Below, piece by piece: positions 1 to 11,575 of a stretch of DNA of 64,000 nt. The position numbers were made by a program, and so were the translations under genes. Source of the stretch: Chrysogorgia sp. JL179-B06 (taxonomy: Eukaryota; Cnidaria; Anthozoa; Scleralcyonacea; Chrysogorgiidae); contig JAYKKM010000504.1 in assembly GCA_035772405.1 (NCBI GenBank), positions 2,561,001 through 2,625,000 on the forward strand, written 5' to 3'. The notes beneath the pieces were generated by a model that ran no database searches, was not told where the DNA came from, and was given only the letters and a program-made list of their open reading frames with translations. Position 1 is the first letter of the stretch, and every line of letters starts with the position of its first letter.

Positions 1-304
1 ACTAACCCTATAACCGTAACTAACTCTAACCAAAACAAAACAAAACAAAACAAAACAGAAAGAGTCATCCCTTTATTTTAGCCATTTCAGATAGGGAGAG
101 AATAATCTATCTCAACCTTATTATAAATAATTCATCAATATAAATAACCAAGAAACTCCAAGGTTTGGATATTTGAATGATTACAAATGATGAAGTATTA
201 TAGCAAGGAAAATCTAACTAGATCAATGATTGAAGTAACTTACGTTATAATGAAAAGAAAGTAGTAATGCCGGTTGGACATAGTTTGGGAACAGACAGGT
301 TGAT

Positions 305-332
305 GACGTTTCGAGCGTAGGCCCTTCGTCAA
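305..332 (-). ncRNA. Hammerhead-like motif
   Basis: On the minus strand the order is TGACGA, a GGGC/GCUC stem, then GAAACGTC. This fits the hammerhead core (CUGANGA, stem II, GAAA, UH), except that the first C is U and one extra A precedes the stem. The palindromic ACGT after GAA would form stem III only between two copies. Such minimal motifs are known from Penelope-like elements. Self-cleavage is inferred, not shown. Confidence 0.45.
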
Positions 333-381
333 AGAGTGAAACATAAAGTGAAATAACTGACAAAAAAGTTTTTTTCTATTT

Positions 382-515
382 TTTTAACGTTTTTTTAGAT
401 TGTTTACGTTTTTTAAACGATTTTACGTTTCTTACGTTTTTTAAACGTTTTTTACGTTATCTAATACAAACTTAAACGTTTTTTGCGTTTTTTATGTTTT
501 TTAAACGTTTTTTAC
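382..515. repeat. Tandem ACGTTTTTTAAACG-type repeat
   Basis: Imperfect units of ACGTTTTTTAAA and variants repeat for about 130 bases, directly between the hammerhead-like motif at 305-332 and a second degenerate TGACGA motif near 526. Confidence 0.7.
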
Positions 516-572
516 GTTTCACTCTCTGACGAAAGACAGCTTCGATCGAAAGTTAGACAACAACTTACACGC

Positions 573-597
573 TATTTCGGCAGTACACCAACCTTTT
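573..597. repeat. Dispersed repeat shared with 60970-60995
   Basis: The words ATTTCGGCAGTAC and CAACCTTTT occur here and again near 60970, in both cases beside a hammerhead-like TGACGA/GAAA sequence. They are probably two ends of one repeat family. Confidence 0.6.
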
Positions 598-947
598 TAG
601 ACATTTGATTTGTATTTCAGCCCGACAGGAAAGAGTTAGAAAAACCGCTTTTATATTGTTTCTAGCTAGTTTGTATCTCAGTATCTGTATTTGCATACTG
701 TAAGTCTGTAACTAAGTGTATATATGGTGTGTGTATTGTTTAGTTTATACTTCATGTATATATGTGTTATAATTTAGGGACCGCTCCATCGTCTTGTATG
801 TATATGTTATCGTGTAAATGTTTGTTCTCTACTCTTATAGTCTCTAGTCTAGATGTGGCAGAGCTTATAAAAAAATTCATGTTTAGAAACTTTCGAGTGA
901 GACGGACATAACACAATGTTTCTTATTGGGACTAGTATACAGTAGGT

Positions 948-1747
948 TAGGGGTTTCCACAAGTTGCTCGAAATTCTGATAATAGTTGCTAAAAAAAAGA
1001 AGAAAAGTAGCCTAAAAGTTGCCAATTTTTCTCAAAAAGTTGCTAGTTTTCAAGAAAGTTGCTCAAAAGTTGCTACTTTAATTGCGCTGCCAAGTGCTGC
1101 TATTTTGAGCATGAGTCGATACATACCTGGTGATGATGTTTAGAGTAATCATATAAATAAGTGTCTTTATAAAAAAATGCAATGCACTTGTCTGTACATA
1201 ATATAATGTGTCTTGATTGTAAGTAAGCTACATACTAGTTTTTAGATTTATCAAATCATTGTAAACGCATTGAGGCGTAGCTAAATGCGTATATTAAGAA
1301 CTGTAATTATTATTATTATTATTATTATTGATGAAACAATTTTTTAATATATTACTTCAAAACTTAAAACAATTATGATAATGTCAAATACCAACTTTTG
1401 TGTAAATATGTCGGCCATTTTGAATTTTGAGAAGCCAAAAGTGCAAATAACTCCGATATTAATTCCCCTAGCGGCTAAAATTACCGAGTATTAAATACCG
1501 ATAAAGAGATATTGAGATTGACTGGACTTGGGTCTTGGAGAGCTAAAATTGTTTATTATTATCCTAATATGGTTTACCATATTTCAACACAAAATGAAAG
1601 TAAACGTTGTGAAAAACTCAAAATCGCTAAACAAATGTCAAATTTAGGAAAAGTTGCTCGAAGTTACAAAAGTTGCCGGTTAAAAAAAAGTTGCTCATAG
1701 AACGAAAAGTTGCCAAAAAGTTGCCGAGCAACTTGTGGAAACCCCTA
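948..1747. mobile_element. hAT-like non-autonomous DNA transposon
   Basis: An 800-bp element has terminal inverted repeats beginning TAGGGGTTTCCACAAGTTGC. It is flanked by a perfect 8-bp direct duplication CAGTAGGT (940-947 and 1748-1755). An 8-bp target duplication with TAGGG-type ends is typical of the hAT superfamily. Both sub-terminal regions are rich in short AAAGTTGC repeats, which hAT transposases often use as binding arrays. No transposase is encoded, so it must have been moved by another element. Confidence 0.85.
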
Positions 1748-1755
1748 CAGTAGGT

Positions 1756-3720
1756 CATTGACCAATGATACGAAACAAGGGCATCCTGTCCCAGTACTCA
1801 GGATTTGTTTTGAAAACGGGCGTGTTATAATAAATGTCTAGAAAGGAAGTAAGAATCACAACATAATTTTTAGGATTTCTATAGGAATCATTCCTTACTC
1901 ATTTTCTCATATAGGAACGTAACTCATGAGCCTTGCTCATAAATCAGATTCACTTTAATCTGTGTAATATTTTTTAATGTTGTACATGGCACATTACTTC
2001 TAGGAAATTGTATGTACAAATATAGGATGAAACTGAGAATTGAGGAATTAAGGTTCGACTATATATTGTGTCGTCTATTTATCCTGAAAGAATATACTTT
2101 AATACGTATACGTCTTCCATCGCCATCGATGCTATTTGTATATACACGCAATAGCCAGTTAAACGGTTTGCCCTAGCAAATTGTAATAGTCTTAGCAGAA
2201 TCTTTTAAAACTATCAAATCGATAGTTTGTTTAGTCAACATAACTAAATCAATTCATTAGACAGATATATCTTGATTAATACACGTTGGTCTTAATAACA
2301 AAGACATGGAAGGAAAAGGAAGAATTACTGCTAATCTTTTTACCATGCATATGGCATGCCGCCACAAGCTTGGCCAGGATATTAAAACTGAGATTTTTGG
2401 CAGTCCGACAACTGAACAACTGAACAACTGAACTGACAACTGAAACTTCCCAGTCTTAAAGTTATTGACATACTTATATTAAAACCAAAAAAAAAGTTGG
2501 GGTCACCCACATTGTTTAGAAGATATGGCATATCGCAGATCACCTCTTATTCAGTATGGTGACGTCATTGTGACCAATGTACAAGTTGAGTAAAAACCGC
2601 ATTGCACAACTTTTTCTTGAACCTTTTGACAAAGATAATTTTTTATTTTTCGCAGCTAGTAATTTTATACAAGATTAAAACATGGTATTTTAGGGGAAAA
2701 GAAACAGTAACAGGGTTTATTATGATAAAGAAAGGTCGTTTCCCACATTCTTTGACATGTTGTTTGAAGAAACATTCATCAAAAATGTAAAATATTGTAA
2801 GTTGTAGAAATGATTTTTCTCTAAGTTTCTGTTAAATTAAGAGTTACTCGAAAAATTAAGAGCCGAATATCGAATTTTTAGGGATTTGTGGTGAAGAAAA
2901 ATTTCGAGTGTTAGAATATATACATTTTAAGACCAAACCTGGACAAATCCATACTCTCTAGTAGTTCTAAACAAACTTGGCAGCAACACAAAGATAAAAT
3001 TGATCATATAAACGACTACTTTCAATCAGCTTTCAAAAAAGAACGAGTCTCTGGTTTCTGCGCTCGTCAATTATTCCGCTCTATTTCGCCCTCAATGACT
3101 TATTTGTGGGTGTGTGTTCGATGTTAAATAAAAGGGAGATTATGCAACCTGTCTTGTCCCATTGTATTTAGCAAGTAAGTCTTCATTCATCTTAAGCTAC
3201 TGAATAAACACTCTGCTAGTAGTTCAATACCTAACTCGGTGAAGCAACAAACGATCTCGGCGAACTTTCGCTGTCTTCCGGAAAGTGTTCGGTTGTGACG
3301 TAAGTTGCCATACAACCAAACTAAGTGTCAGCAGACACAATGCAAAACAAAGAGACGGAATACTTTGTAGTCCCAAGAGTATCTCAACACCGTCCTCGTT
3401 CTGTTTACAACGCAACTCTGAGCATTTTCACGCGTCTTCAGGAAGACATCTACAACTTGAGCGTTTTGGAGGTCATACATCAAATACGGTAGTCAATTTA
3501 CCATGCTTTTTCAAATGCTTCAATTTACACTGCTTGTTAACGTTTTGAGAGCCGCCTCATCGAGGTTGCCGCGTCGACCACGACGTTATTACTTCATAAA
3601 AGGATGAATGAGTACACGAGCCGAGCTAGTCCGGTAATTAGCGCCGCCAGACTGAGATGTTTTGGGAAATCTTTCCAACGCCACGAATATCGATTAAAAT
3701 GAACTTGAAACCAAACTTGG
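1756..3720. other. Non-coding stretch
   Basis: Only short open frames without recognisable content are present. A block at about 2850-2945 (words ATATACATTTTAAGACCAAA) recurs near 4870-4915 and 52680-52700, so part of it is dispersed repeat. Nothing else is identified. Confidence 0.5.
2850..2945. repeat. Dispersed repeat (copies near 4825-4960 and 52630-52760)
   Basis: Shared words are AGAACCGAATATCGA-like sequence, ATATACATTTTAAGACC, and, in the two longer copies, CAGTTGCGAAA and CCGGCTGG. The copy near 52630 begins just after a hammerhead-like motif, which suggests a retroelement tail. The family is not identified. Confidence 0.55.
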
Positions 3721-4315
3721 TACAGTCGACTCCCGATAACTCAAACCTCGCGCAAACTCGAACCAAAATCGATTTCCCCTGGATTTCCGTCATACATTAA
3801 CTGTAATTTTACCCTCGGTAACGCGAACCATAATTTTACCCTCGATAACTCGAACCAGGTTTGTCAAGACGTGACAAGTCAAAAAATACAGTACTGTAGT
3901 CCAAAAAATTGAATATTTATTTGAAGCAGCCGTGTATTCTGCCTGTTTTTGCATTAGTTGAGAAGCGTTAGTTGAGAAGCGTCAGGGCGTATTAACTGAC
4001 TATTTCTCGAATAAACTCGCATGAACTCTGTAGTGCAGTAACCCGACGTTGTTCGTAGTCCTCTCCTGCTGCTTTGTTTTATTTTGTTTCACGTTACGTT
4101 ACGTTCTGATTTATAATGTTTAGAAATATTGTTCCATTCCATACAATAGTTAAATTTGATTAAAATGACACAGTGTATAAATAGAAATACACAGTAAACA
4201 CCGTTTTTTCCTTATTTCCGGTCATTTGTTCTCAACTTCCGGTAACCTCAAACTCCCGCTAACTCGAACTTTTTCTATTTCCATTGAAGGTTCGAGTTAT
4301 CGGGAGTCGACTGTA
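3721..4315. mobile_element. Tigger/pogo-like miniature transposon
   Basis: Terminal inverted repeats begin CAGTCGACTCCCGATAACTC at 3723 and end with the complement at 4313. TA dinucleotides flank both ends. TA target duplication and CAGT-type ends are hallmarks of Tc1/mariner, pogo branch. The AACTCGAA word is repeated inside, as in Tigger ends. There is no transposase frame, so the 595-bp element is non-autonomous. Confidence 0.8.
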
Positions 4316-4439
4316 TTTAAAGCCATGAAATAATAGGCTTAACGAAACAAGTCATCCCGGCTGGTCCGTCTCATGTAGTCAGTCGTGTACGTTTGTGACG
4401 ACCAACGGTACTTATTTTGGCGTGAATTTAATTGTTTTC

Positions 4440-5130
4440 AAATTGTACGGATATTAGCAGATGACGTCAAGTAATTTTATTCTTTATTTAGGACATTTAT
4501 TCGCTAATTAGGACACGCCCATATGACTCGTTTCAGTTTCAACTCCGTTGTTTTACCACTGATTACTATTTTTATCACTGTGGATTTCACTTTTGATAGT
4601 TTATCCTATTCTCATAAGGAACCAGCCCGCGTGGCACTACAACTAGCCCGCGTACTCGAGCTGATTTTGATGCTGCGGGTTTGCACGCGAATGCGTGTTT
4701 ATATGGAGTTCAATAGCCCTCATACTATACGGCTACAGGCTAATATTGTATCTATCTTCTCACGTTATCTCACTTTTATTTTGATGGGCAAGTTGTCAAT
4801 TTAAAACCTACATATGAGGAGAAAAACTAAGAACCGAATATCGATTTTTAAGGATTTATGGTTGAAGAAACATTTTGAGTGTTTGAATTATATACATTTT
4901 AAGACCAAAGTGGACCAGTTGCGAAACAATCCCGGCTGGCCCGCCTCGTGTATATAATCAGTCGACTTATTTTGATGTCAATTATGGAATAATAATAATA
5001 CGGAAATTAGCAGATGACGTCAAGTAATTTTATTCTTTATTTGTATTTCACCCCTCAAGGCGCTAATTAGGACACACCCATATGACTCGTTTCAATTTCA
5101 TTTGTTTTATTACTGATTATTATTTTTAAC
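4440..5130. repeat. Direct duplication of a ~130-bp segment
   Basis: The segment with GCAGATGACGTCAAGTAATT and GGACACGCCCATATGACTCG at 4457-4580 occurs again at about 5010-5130 in the same orientation. The open frame across 4523-4804 lies in this repeat and is not considered a gene. Confidence 0.65.
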
Positions 5131-5163
5131 TTTGTTAGATATATTGTGGTTGAATTGTTTCTT

Positions 5164-5386
5164 TTAAACACGGAGTGCTTGTATATATTGGCAGGTGGGA
5201 TGCTCACCGTGCCAATCATAATTAGTTCAATTACTGTGATTCATGGTCAGGAAACAGAGAGAAATGAGAAGTAATCAAAACAACAAAATCTCCATTGTTT
5301 CGAGACTCCATTGTTTCGAGACAAACTAGACTCTATTGTTTCGAGGGGGAGGGGCTTCCCCTTTTATGCGAGCACTCCGTGTTTAA
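5164..5386. mobile_element. TTAA-flanked miniature inverted-repeat element
   Basis: A 223-bp segment is bounded by TTAA at 5164-5167 and 5383-5386, with inverted ends ACACGGAGTGCT and AGCACTCCGTGT. TTAA target duplication is the signature of piggyBac-type transposition. Inside are three direct copies of a word close to CATTGTTTCGAGAC (5290-5345). It has no coding capacity. Confidence 0.7.
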
Positions 5387-7281
5387 AAACACGAGACCTG
5401 AAAGGCAAAACACTGAAAGAATAAAGTGATTATAAGCGTTAAGTTGTCGCAAACATACTTCGTGCACTTAAATGGATAAAATTGGGACACTGTTCCCAGT
5501 TGACGCCAGAGAACCGGAGACCCGAAGGCGCGAGTTCATATCCCGCTCGAGTAAACAATTTTCTGTCGACTAGACAGTGTAGGTTAATCATGTCGATAAA
5601 TTTTCATGTTGAACTACTGACATCTCAAGATTGCTGTTCACAATTTCGGTAGTAAAAACTTTGTCTTTTCTTTGTTTTTGAAATCTTATCATCATCCATG
5701 CTATATATCCCGTAGTTTGGATTGTTTATCAGCTGTAAAACACCTATTTCGGTCATTTTAAATTGGCGTCACTTATGGGCCGATTACATGGAGGCTGGAA
5801 CGAATTGGCCCTGTTAACAGAGCTAGCTCACTTCACGCACACACGCACACATACACATATATATATATCGTTTGTTTTTTAAAAAAAGATTACATAGAAT
5901 TCTAGCGCTACAAAATTAAAATCCCTCAATTTTTCACGACTAAGTATTATTTCCTGGAATCACTTGCCGTGACCGAAACAAAATAAAAACAGTCCATTAA
6001 TGGTTGCTTGACGAGTGATATCCGCAACTAGTGAATGGAAACTTAATGAGTGAATTGGCGCGAAAATTCGCGTCCTGAAGGTTTAGCGGAAGTTCTCAAA
6101 CAATCTGTGTACAATGCCAAAAAGTTAAGTGATTTGCAATCGGAGGCAGGAAACGCCTTTGTATTGTTATCGCATTATTGCCAAAAGGAAGTTATTATAT
6201 TCATCCTGTGAAACTCAACACAAAAGACAAATTATTTCCGACAATTGTACTGCTGATTTCAATTACGATAATTGAATCCTTATTGATCTTAACACCATTG
6301 TAAGTTTTCACAGTTCACAGATGGATTTATAAAACGAAGACACGCGCGCTTAGAATCATGCATGAAGAAGGTGAAAAGAATGCTGGGCCCGGTCTTTTAT
6401 TTATACATGGGACCTTAATATCAGGGACGTAGTTATTTACCTGTTAACTGGGAATGATGTTGACTGGGAAGAATATTAACTGACTGTACCGAAAAAAATG
6501 GCGGCTGTACATTTTACCCGAATGCTTTGCGACCTTAAATCATCTGTAATAGCTAAACATTGAAAACGAAAAATTAGCTCTATTCGGGCAAAAATGGTCT
6601 TGTCATTCGGGCAAAAAGGGACCTGTATTAAATTATTCTAATATTTGAATGCAACTTAATGACATTATAACGGTTTCTCATTGAGGGAAATCTGGGATTT
6701 CATTGTTGTTCATCGTTTAGCAATGGTTAAAAGTGGCATATAGCCAGGCCTTGGTCCGGACGTTGTCTAAACGTAATCTCGTATATTCAACTTGAATATA
6801 CCTAATACATTTGGTTTTGTGGCTAATTGCTTTTCCTTCCTCTTCTGCCGTCGTGCAACGCATTCCCCATGCGCGGGAGAGATATCCACGCGGTCTAAAT
6901 TTGGAAAATCTGTGTAACGTTAACTGTAATTAAATACTTCGGATCCCGCACACTGCCGCGGCTGCAAAAACAAGAAAAGTGCCCTCAAATTGCAGGAAAT
7001 ACACTTTCAGGGAATAGAAAACGTGCATGTGTAATAATGCTTAGGCTAAACGATGGCAATTCGTGTTCTTCAGTAATATCGATGTCATCATTTATTCGGG
7101 CAAGTTATGCTCAGCCCCCCTACAAAATTTTGCCCGTACGCCTATTTGCCCGCTCTGACCACTGCGCTACTGAGGCCGTTGTCGAGAGCCTAGAACATGT
7201 ATTATAATCGAGTGAAATGCCAAACGGTATTACTATTATTATTCTTCATTTGATAACTTGGTATTCTATATTTTATTTTAG
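5387..7281. other. Non-coding stretch upstream of the receptor-like exon
   Basis: A short CA/TA microsatellite lies at about 5840-5868. No signal-peptide exon for the downstream gene could be supported. The first exon or exons of that gene must lie here or outside the window. Confidence 0.5.
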
Positions 7282-7521
7282 TAATTGCCATCCGCTGTCG
7301 ATGCACAGAAGGTAATTGGTGTGACTCGTTGAATATCTGTCATAGCAAATACCGACATTGTTTTACGCACACTGTTGGCAACAATACACTGCGAGGTTGT
7401 TTACCATATGATAATATGGCAGCAACTATAGTGTGTTATGCAAACTCCGTCGAATGCTGTGACACAGACTTCTGTAACGCCGTTGATCATTCAACTAAGA
7501 TTCAAGCTGCTCAGCTACCAG
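7282..7521 (+). CDS. Exon: type-I TGF-beta/activin receptor-like ectodomain
   Basis: A 240-bp exon lies between acceptor TTTTATTTTAG and donor G|GTAAGT. It starts and ends in phase 1. The translation has the cysteine plan of the Activin_recp three-finger fold: CRC near the start, WC, NIC, HCF, RGCLP, then ECC followed by DFCN. The closing CCxxDxCN box and the CxC opening resemble type-I (ALK-like) receptor ectodomains, which bind BMP or activin ligands outside the cell. In known receptors the next exon carries a transmembrane helix; here the next visible coding exon (9721) is a fibronectin type III domain that joins in phase. A Ly6/uPAR-type protein is the main alternative. The signal-peptide exon was not found. 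Confidence 0.7.
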
Positions 7522-7699
7522 GTAAGTTTTATTTTGAATAAAATATTCGTACGTTCGAAGACATACGTGCAATAAATATTGTTATTATACATTGTAGTCA
7601 CTTCCTGTCTTATCATTGGCTAAGCGCGTACAGTTAAGCTAGGTTGCGCCCGCAATGCGAGATGTTCTAACGAGCGGTAGCTTTCCACATAAGTGTAAG

Positions 7700-8720
7700 T
7701 ATACTTCATCTTACAGGGATCTTGCGAACCATTACTTCATCTTGCGAACCCATGCCACTAAACAAGAGATTAGGGTTAGGGTTATAGAAGAAATCGAAAA
7801 TTACTTGAAGACAAAGACTCTGAAAACACAATATATAATAAAACAATTAAGAGGTAAGTGTTATCAGCCGAAGCCGAAGGCTGATATATAACACTTACCG
7901 AGACCTTGATTATTCCAGATATCACAAAAACCGAATCCAATAATTGTTTATAAACCGTAAGCCTACGAAGACTGCTGAGAGCACGACCCTCACTCCCAAA
8001 GATGGAAACCTAAGATCCTTTTGATATGATAGCCGCCTGTAATCCACCAGGCACCTGTGATCCTTACGTTAAAAGGAATAAAAAGTTAAAAAGAGAAGAC
8101 GCGCTTCTCGTCATTAAAATACCTCCAGGCCCTCCGGTACGCCACTCGCGCACAAAGAGTGCGCGGTGTTGTGGTGAAGTACCTTGGCTGCCCAAAACAC
8201 GCAAAATAAACTTGATGCGACCAATGGTAGCCTTTAAGGTGTAGTCCCGGAGATGGCACAAAACCGAAAATCGTGGCGAGCAAGCCTTTACCGATGCCTG
8301 ATGACGTTGATAATGAGGGCATCCACACGATGACTTTGGGAATGAATCGCTTACGATGACCGGAGAAACCAAAGAGGAGCTATTGCAACGTAAATGGAGT
8401 CGCCAGAGTAATCGAACGAAAAAATGTTAATACACCCAATTGATTAAAAGTTGCGCAAAGGAACATGAGAAGAAGAGGTACTTCAAAGCGCCGAAAAAGC
8501 ACATCACATCGATGCTTCAACTGAGGCGCGAAGCAGCGTACAATACACCATGCTCGATCTTCCAGTTTAAATCAACCACCACTCGCGGTCCAGGAAACAG
8601 CATGCAGCTGTTGCCACGTCTCTAATGAGTGGAGTTACCCATACGTTTGCCTAAATTTTCGACACTATGAGGCGGTCTCTGACGCAACGCTAGACCCATC
8701 CGATAGGCCTTCGTTACCGG
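7700..8720. other. Intron with decayed repeats
   Basis: This is intron sequence between the two exons. The segment at 7725-7800 (CAGGGATCTTGCGAACC, then GGTTAGGGTTA) is related to the telomere-like repeat at 17715-17810. Open frames at 8026-8244 and its reverse have no recognisable domain. Confidence 0.45.
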
Positions 8721-8744
8721 TAGATATCTTACTTTGGCGATTCT

Positions 8745-8941
8745 ACCAACCTCACACAACTCCAGCAGGAAATAGGCGCCCGCTCGCCAAACCTACACAC
8801 AACCCCAGAAGGCAGAATAGCTGCCTCTTCGCTAAACTATCCGCAACCCCATGAGCAGGAAATCTGAGACGACTGCTCGTCATACCACCCACAATCCAAG
8901 CAGGAAATAGGCACCTACTTCCCAACCCCACCCCCCCCCCC

Positions 8942-8975
<34 letters not shown>

Positions 8976-9095
8976 AGCCCCAGCCCCAGCAGAAAATAGG
9001 AGCCTTTCGTCAAACTACCACCAACTCCAACAGGAAATACGCACCTGCTCGCCAAATCCACCCGCTACCGCAGCAGGGAAATAGGAGCCTGGTCG
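8745..9095. repeat. Minisatellite with embedded poly-C tract
   Basis: About six diverged copies of a unit containing CAGCAGGAAATAGGCGCC and GCTCGCCAAA recur at 50-70-bp spacing. A 47-bp almost pure C run (8929-8975, one T) interrupts the array. Confidence 0.7.
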
Positions 9096-9207
9096 CAAAT
9101 GGTTGCATAATTGGTATAGTTGAAAACATCGTTCTTATTCTCATAAACCTTTCTTTCGATTTACTAAGCTGTAGTGGATTGAATAAACAAAACAGGTTTA
9201 CCACCAG

Positions 9208-9362
9208 CAATCTTGGGCAAAAGTAGTTGCAACACTCAAACCCCCTATACCCCTAATCAATGTTGTCATTTCAAACTTTACGTCAACATTAAATTAGGGG
9301 GGAGCGGTTGCTAAAACATTGATTTTGGGGCGAAGGTGACAACAATATTGTCCAAGATTTTA
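9208..9362. repeat. Imperfect inverted repeat
   Basis: AATCTTGGGCAAAAGTAGTTGC at the left is roughly mirrored by GACAACAATATTGTCCAAGATT at the right, and AATCAATGTTGTCA faces AACATTGATT. It is probably a small foldback element. Confidence 0.45.
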
Positions 9363-9720
9363 GTTATTTAAACCTACTTACCTACATGTAGTTAAACGTA
9401 CCTTAGGTGAAATACAACATTCACTCGAGTGTTCCGTGAGATACTTTAAAGGTATTTATAATAACATTGAGAATATTGAACAAAATTCTATATTCAACTG
9501 GTAACCAGTGAAGTTCCATGAGTAGTGGTGTAGCATTCTGTACTGTTGGAAAGTACAATGCGTTACAGTAGTGAGTAGGCCAGTCTTGAGGTTACGACGC
9601 GATTAAGGCATGTACAATAGTATATCAGTGGAGTAATAACATAGAAATTTGCGTATCTTGAAAAAAGCAATTAGTTCTTGAATTAATTAGTCCCCAACTT
9701 TAATATTGTTTGCTTTGCAG

Positions 9721-9996
9721 TTCCAAGCGTACACCTTTCAAGCAACTCTTGGGGGAGCGTTAAGCTACTCATCAATGATTCCGCGGTCGTTCGTGGCGAG
9801 ATCGATGGATACATCGCCAGGGCCTACATACAAAGAAAAGGGGTTCAAGTAACGAAAAAACTGAAACCGTACTCTCGTCTCTTTTCCATCGATAACCTCC
9901 AGGTTAACACAACATACACAGTTCAAGTAGTCTCGTACAAAGGCGACGTGATGTCCAACAGCTCGCTGCCGATAACGGTGCAAACACAAAATTCAG
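9721..9996 (+). CDS. Exon: fibronectin type III domain
   Basis: A 276-bp exon lies between acceptor TTTGCTTTGCAG and donor TCAG|GTATAT, in phase 1 on both sides. It joins in frame to the exon ending at 7521. The translation reads as one FN3 domain: an N-terminal VPSV strand, a GEIDGYIARAY strand resembling the usual G-x-I-x-GY pattern, then NLQVNTTYTVQVVSY, the conserved L..NT.Y.V.V core, ending ITVQT. The canonical early tryptophan is shifted into SNSWGSV. FN3 domains act outside the cell as adhesion or binding modules. A symmetrical 1-1 exon is typical of shuffled extracellular domains. Confidence 0.75.
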
Positions 9997-10379
9997 GTAT
10001 ATAACAATTCTTAAATTATACATGGTTCAACTCTACTCTGGTTATACCTATTTCAAATAGGGAGATATTGAATTTACCTCTAACCAGAGTAGTTTAACAC
10101 CATGTCCTATAGCCTTGCTTGGTTGCAAACCAAAACTGTTAACAATTCTCAAATTCTTCTGACATGGGTTGCAACTTGGGTTTGTCGCGTCTATATGAAC
10201 TGCCACTGATAATCTCGCTGACTTACATGATGTATTGTATGTCGCTGTACAAGCTAAAGTTGCAGTACTGACACGTAAAAATGCTCACAAATTTAAACAA
10301 TAGCTCCAATTCGGAAAAGGCTAAAAAAGAGTTGAATAAAAAGAACCTTTCTTTTTATCTGGTTTTTAATTTATGTTAG

Positions 10380-10400
10380 GTTAGGTTAGGGTTAGTTAAA
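10380..10400. repeat. Short telomere-like TTAGG/TTAGGG run
   Basis: A few GGTTAGGTTAGGGTTAG units, too short to be more than an interstitial remnant. Confidence 0.5.
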
Positions 10401-10509
10401 ATTCATTTACTGTGATCCCTTATATCCTACCTCGATTTTAAACCATTGTTTATCTCATTTAAGCAAACTCATCAAGTGTTGTATATATATTGTATACTTT
10501 TATACCTTC

Positions 10510-11169
10510 TTAAAGTGCCTATACGTGCTTTGGCGATTTTACATAATTGTGATTTTTGGAATCTCTTGAGAAGAATTGTAAAATATATTGTCGCGCAAAA
10601 ATTTCATCTTCATACCTTTTATCCCTGCTAAAGTGATTTACTATTCAAAAACATTGCACACTGATTCAGCAGTGAAATACAAAGAAAGTTTGAGAATTGA
10701 GCGAATTTTGTCTAAACTGTAACAGGTTTGTTTAAAGTTCAGATCCAAACTTTCTTTGGTGTATTTCACTGTTGAATTAGTGTGCAAGGACTTCGCGTGC
10801 CCTGCTTTGACGTTATTTCCTGTGAATAGTAAATCAACATATTAGCAGCGAAAAAAGGAAAAAGCGGACAAACAAACCAAATTTGACTCATAAATGATTT
10901 CAAATGAGCTATTTTCTTTTGTTATGTCCGCAAGAATTATGGGTAAAAGCGGACAAACATCGATACTGACGTCATCTCGACGGAGCGCTATTCAAAAGAA
11001 TCTTTGCTTCCTAACAAGGTTGTAAAGGCTAATTTATACGCACATAAAAGAATATTTAAAATGGTAGAGGTCTATGAAGATGATATTATGAAAGAGGTCT
11101 ATAAACTTATGTAGGAGAGATAAGATAACTTAATATGTAAAATCCCCAAACCTCGGATAGGCACTTTAA
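10510..11169. mobile_element. TTAA-flanked foldback element (AGTGCCTAT family)
   Basis: TTAA occurs at 10510-10513 and 11166-11169. The ends are AGTGCCTATACG and, inverted, AGTGCCTATCCG, and the similarity extends to TTTTACATA. A second inverted repeat is nested inside (about 10636-10834, words TTGCACACTGATTCAGCAGTG and mirror). A related element with the same AGTGCCTAT terminus lies at 51205-51850. It has no transposase and is non-autonomous, piggyBac-type by its target site. Confidence 0.75.
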
Positions 11170-11414
11170 TTCGGCAGATGCGCAGGAAGCATTTTAAAAG
11201 TGAATAGGCCAAACTGGAAAATAGGATTTCGTGAAAAGCACGCCCCTGTAGGAGGTGTGTATGTGGCAAACACTCTCTCAAAACTTTGGGTAGGCTACAG
11301 CAAGGGTCATAAAATTCAATGTGGTGGGTTTAGACACTTATATGTAGTTTACTATCGCAACAAGGAAAATATGTCGACAGACGCTTCGCCCTCAAACCTA
11401 TGTCCACTTTGCGA

Positions 11415-11575
11415 TATATATAGTTGAAAGACCGCAAAGGACAGCCGCGTGAAAGACAGGGTACAATTTACAAGTTCAAAAGCGCCGACTGCCAGAACAC
11501 TTACATTGGTGAGACCGGCAGAAACCTAAAACTTCTTCACACGCACCAACGAACAATAGACCAACCAACGAACAA
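11415..11575 (+). pseudogene. GIY-YIG endonuclease fragment of a Penelope-like element
   Basis: The + frame contains TIYKFKSADCQNTYIGETGR. This is the GIY-YIG core in Y-x(n)-YIG form with the CxxC-type spacing seen in Penelope-like endonucleases. The frame breaks soon afterwards in a repeated ACCAACGAACAAT sequence. It is a dead fragment of about 50 codons. Confidence 0.6.

Larger units (their letters stand above)
1..939. other. Intergenic DNA with short repeats
   Basis: No coding region is supported. It starts with a few CCCTAA-like words, then an AAAAC run at about 32-58. A hammerhead-like motif lies at 305-332 and a tandem of ACGTTTTTTAAA-type units at about 382-515. A piece at 573-597 recurs at 60970-60995. 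Confidence 0.6.

Noticed and set aside
4523..4804. 93-codon + frame with hydrophobic start
   Set aside because: Lies in a duplicated repeat segment; the second copy at 5085 does not keep the frame.
5490..5560. tRNA-like sequence with GAGTTCATATCCC as B box
   Set aside because: No matching A box or acceptor-stem pairing could be found; too weak for a tRNA or SINE call.
6229..6299. Hydrophobic stretch followed by ATT|GTAAGT, as a signal-peptide exon for the receptor-like gene
   Set aside because: No in-frame ATG before it, and it would leave in phase 2 while the exon at 7282 needs phase 1.
8026..8372. 72-codon + and 102-codon - frames
   Set aside because: They overlap each other, have no recognisable motif and no splice context.
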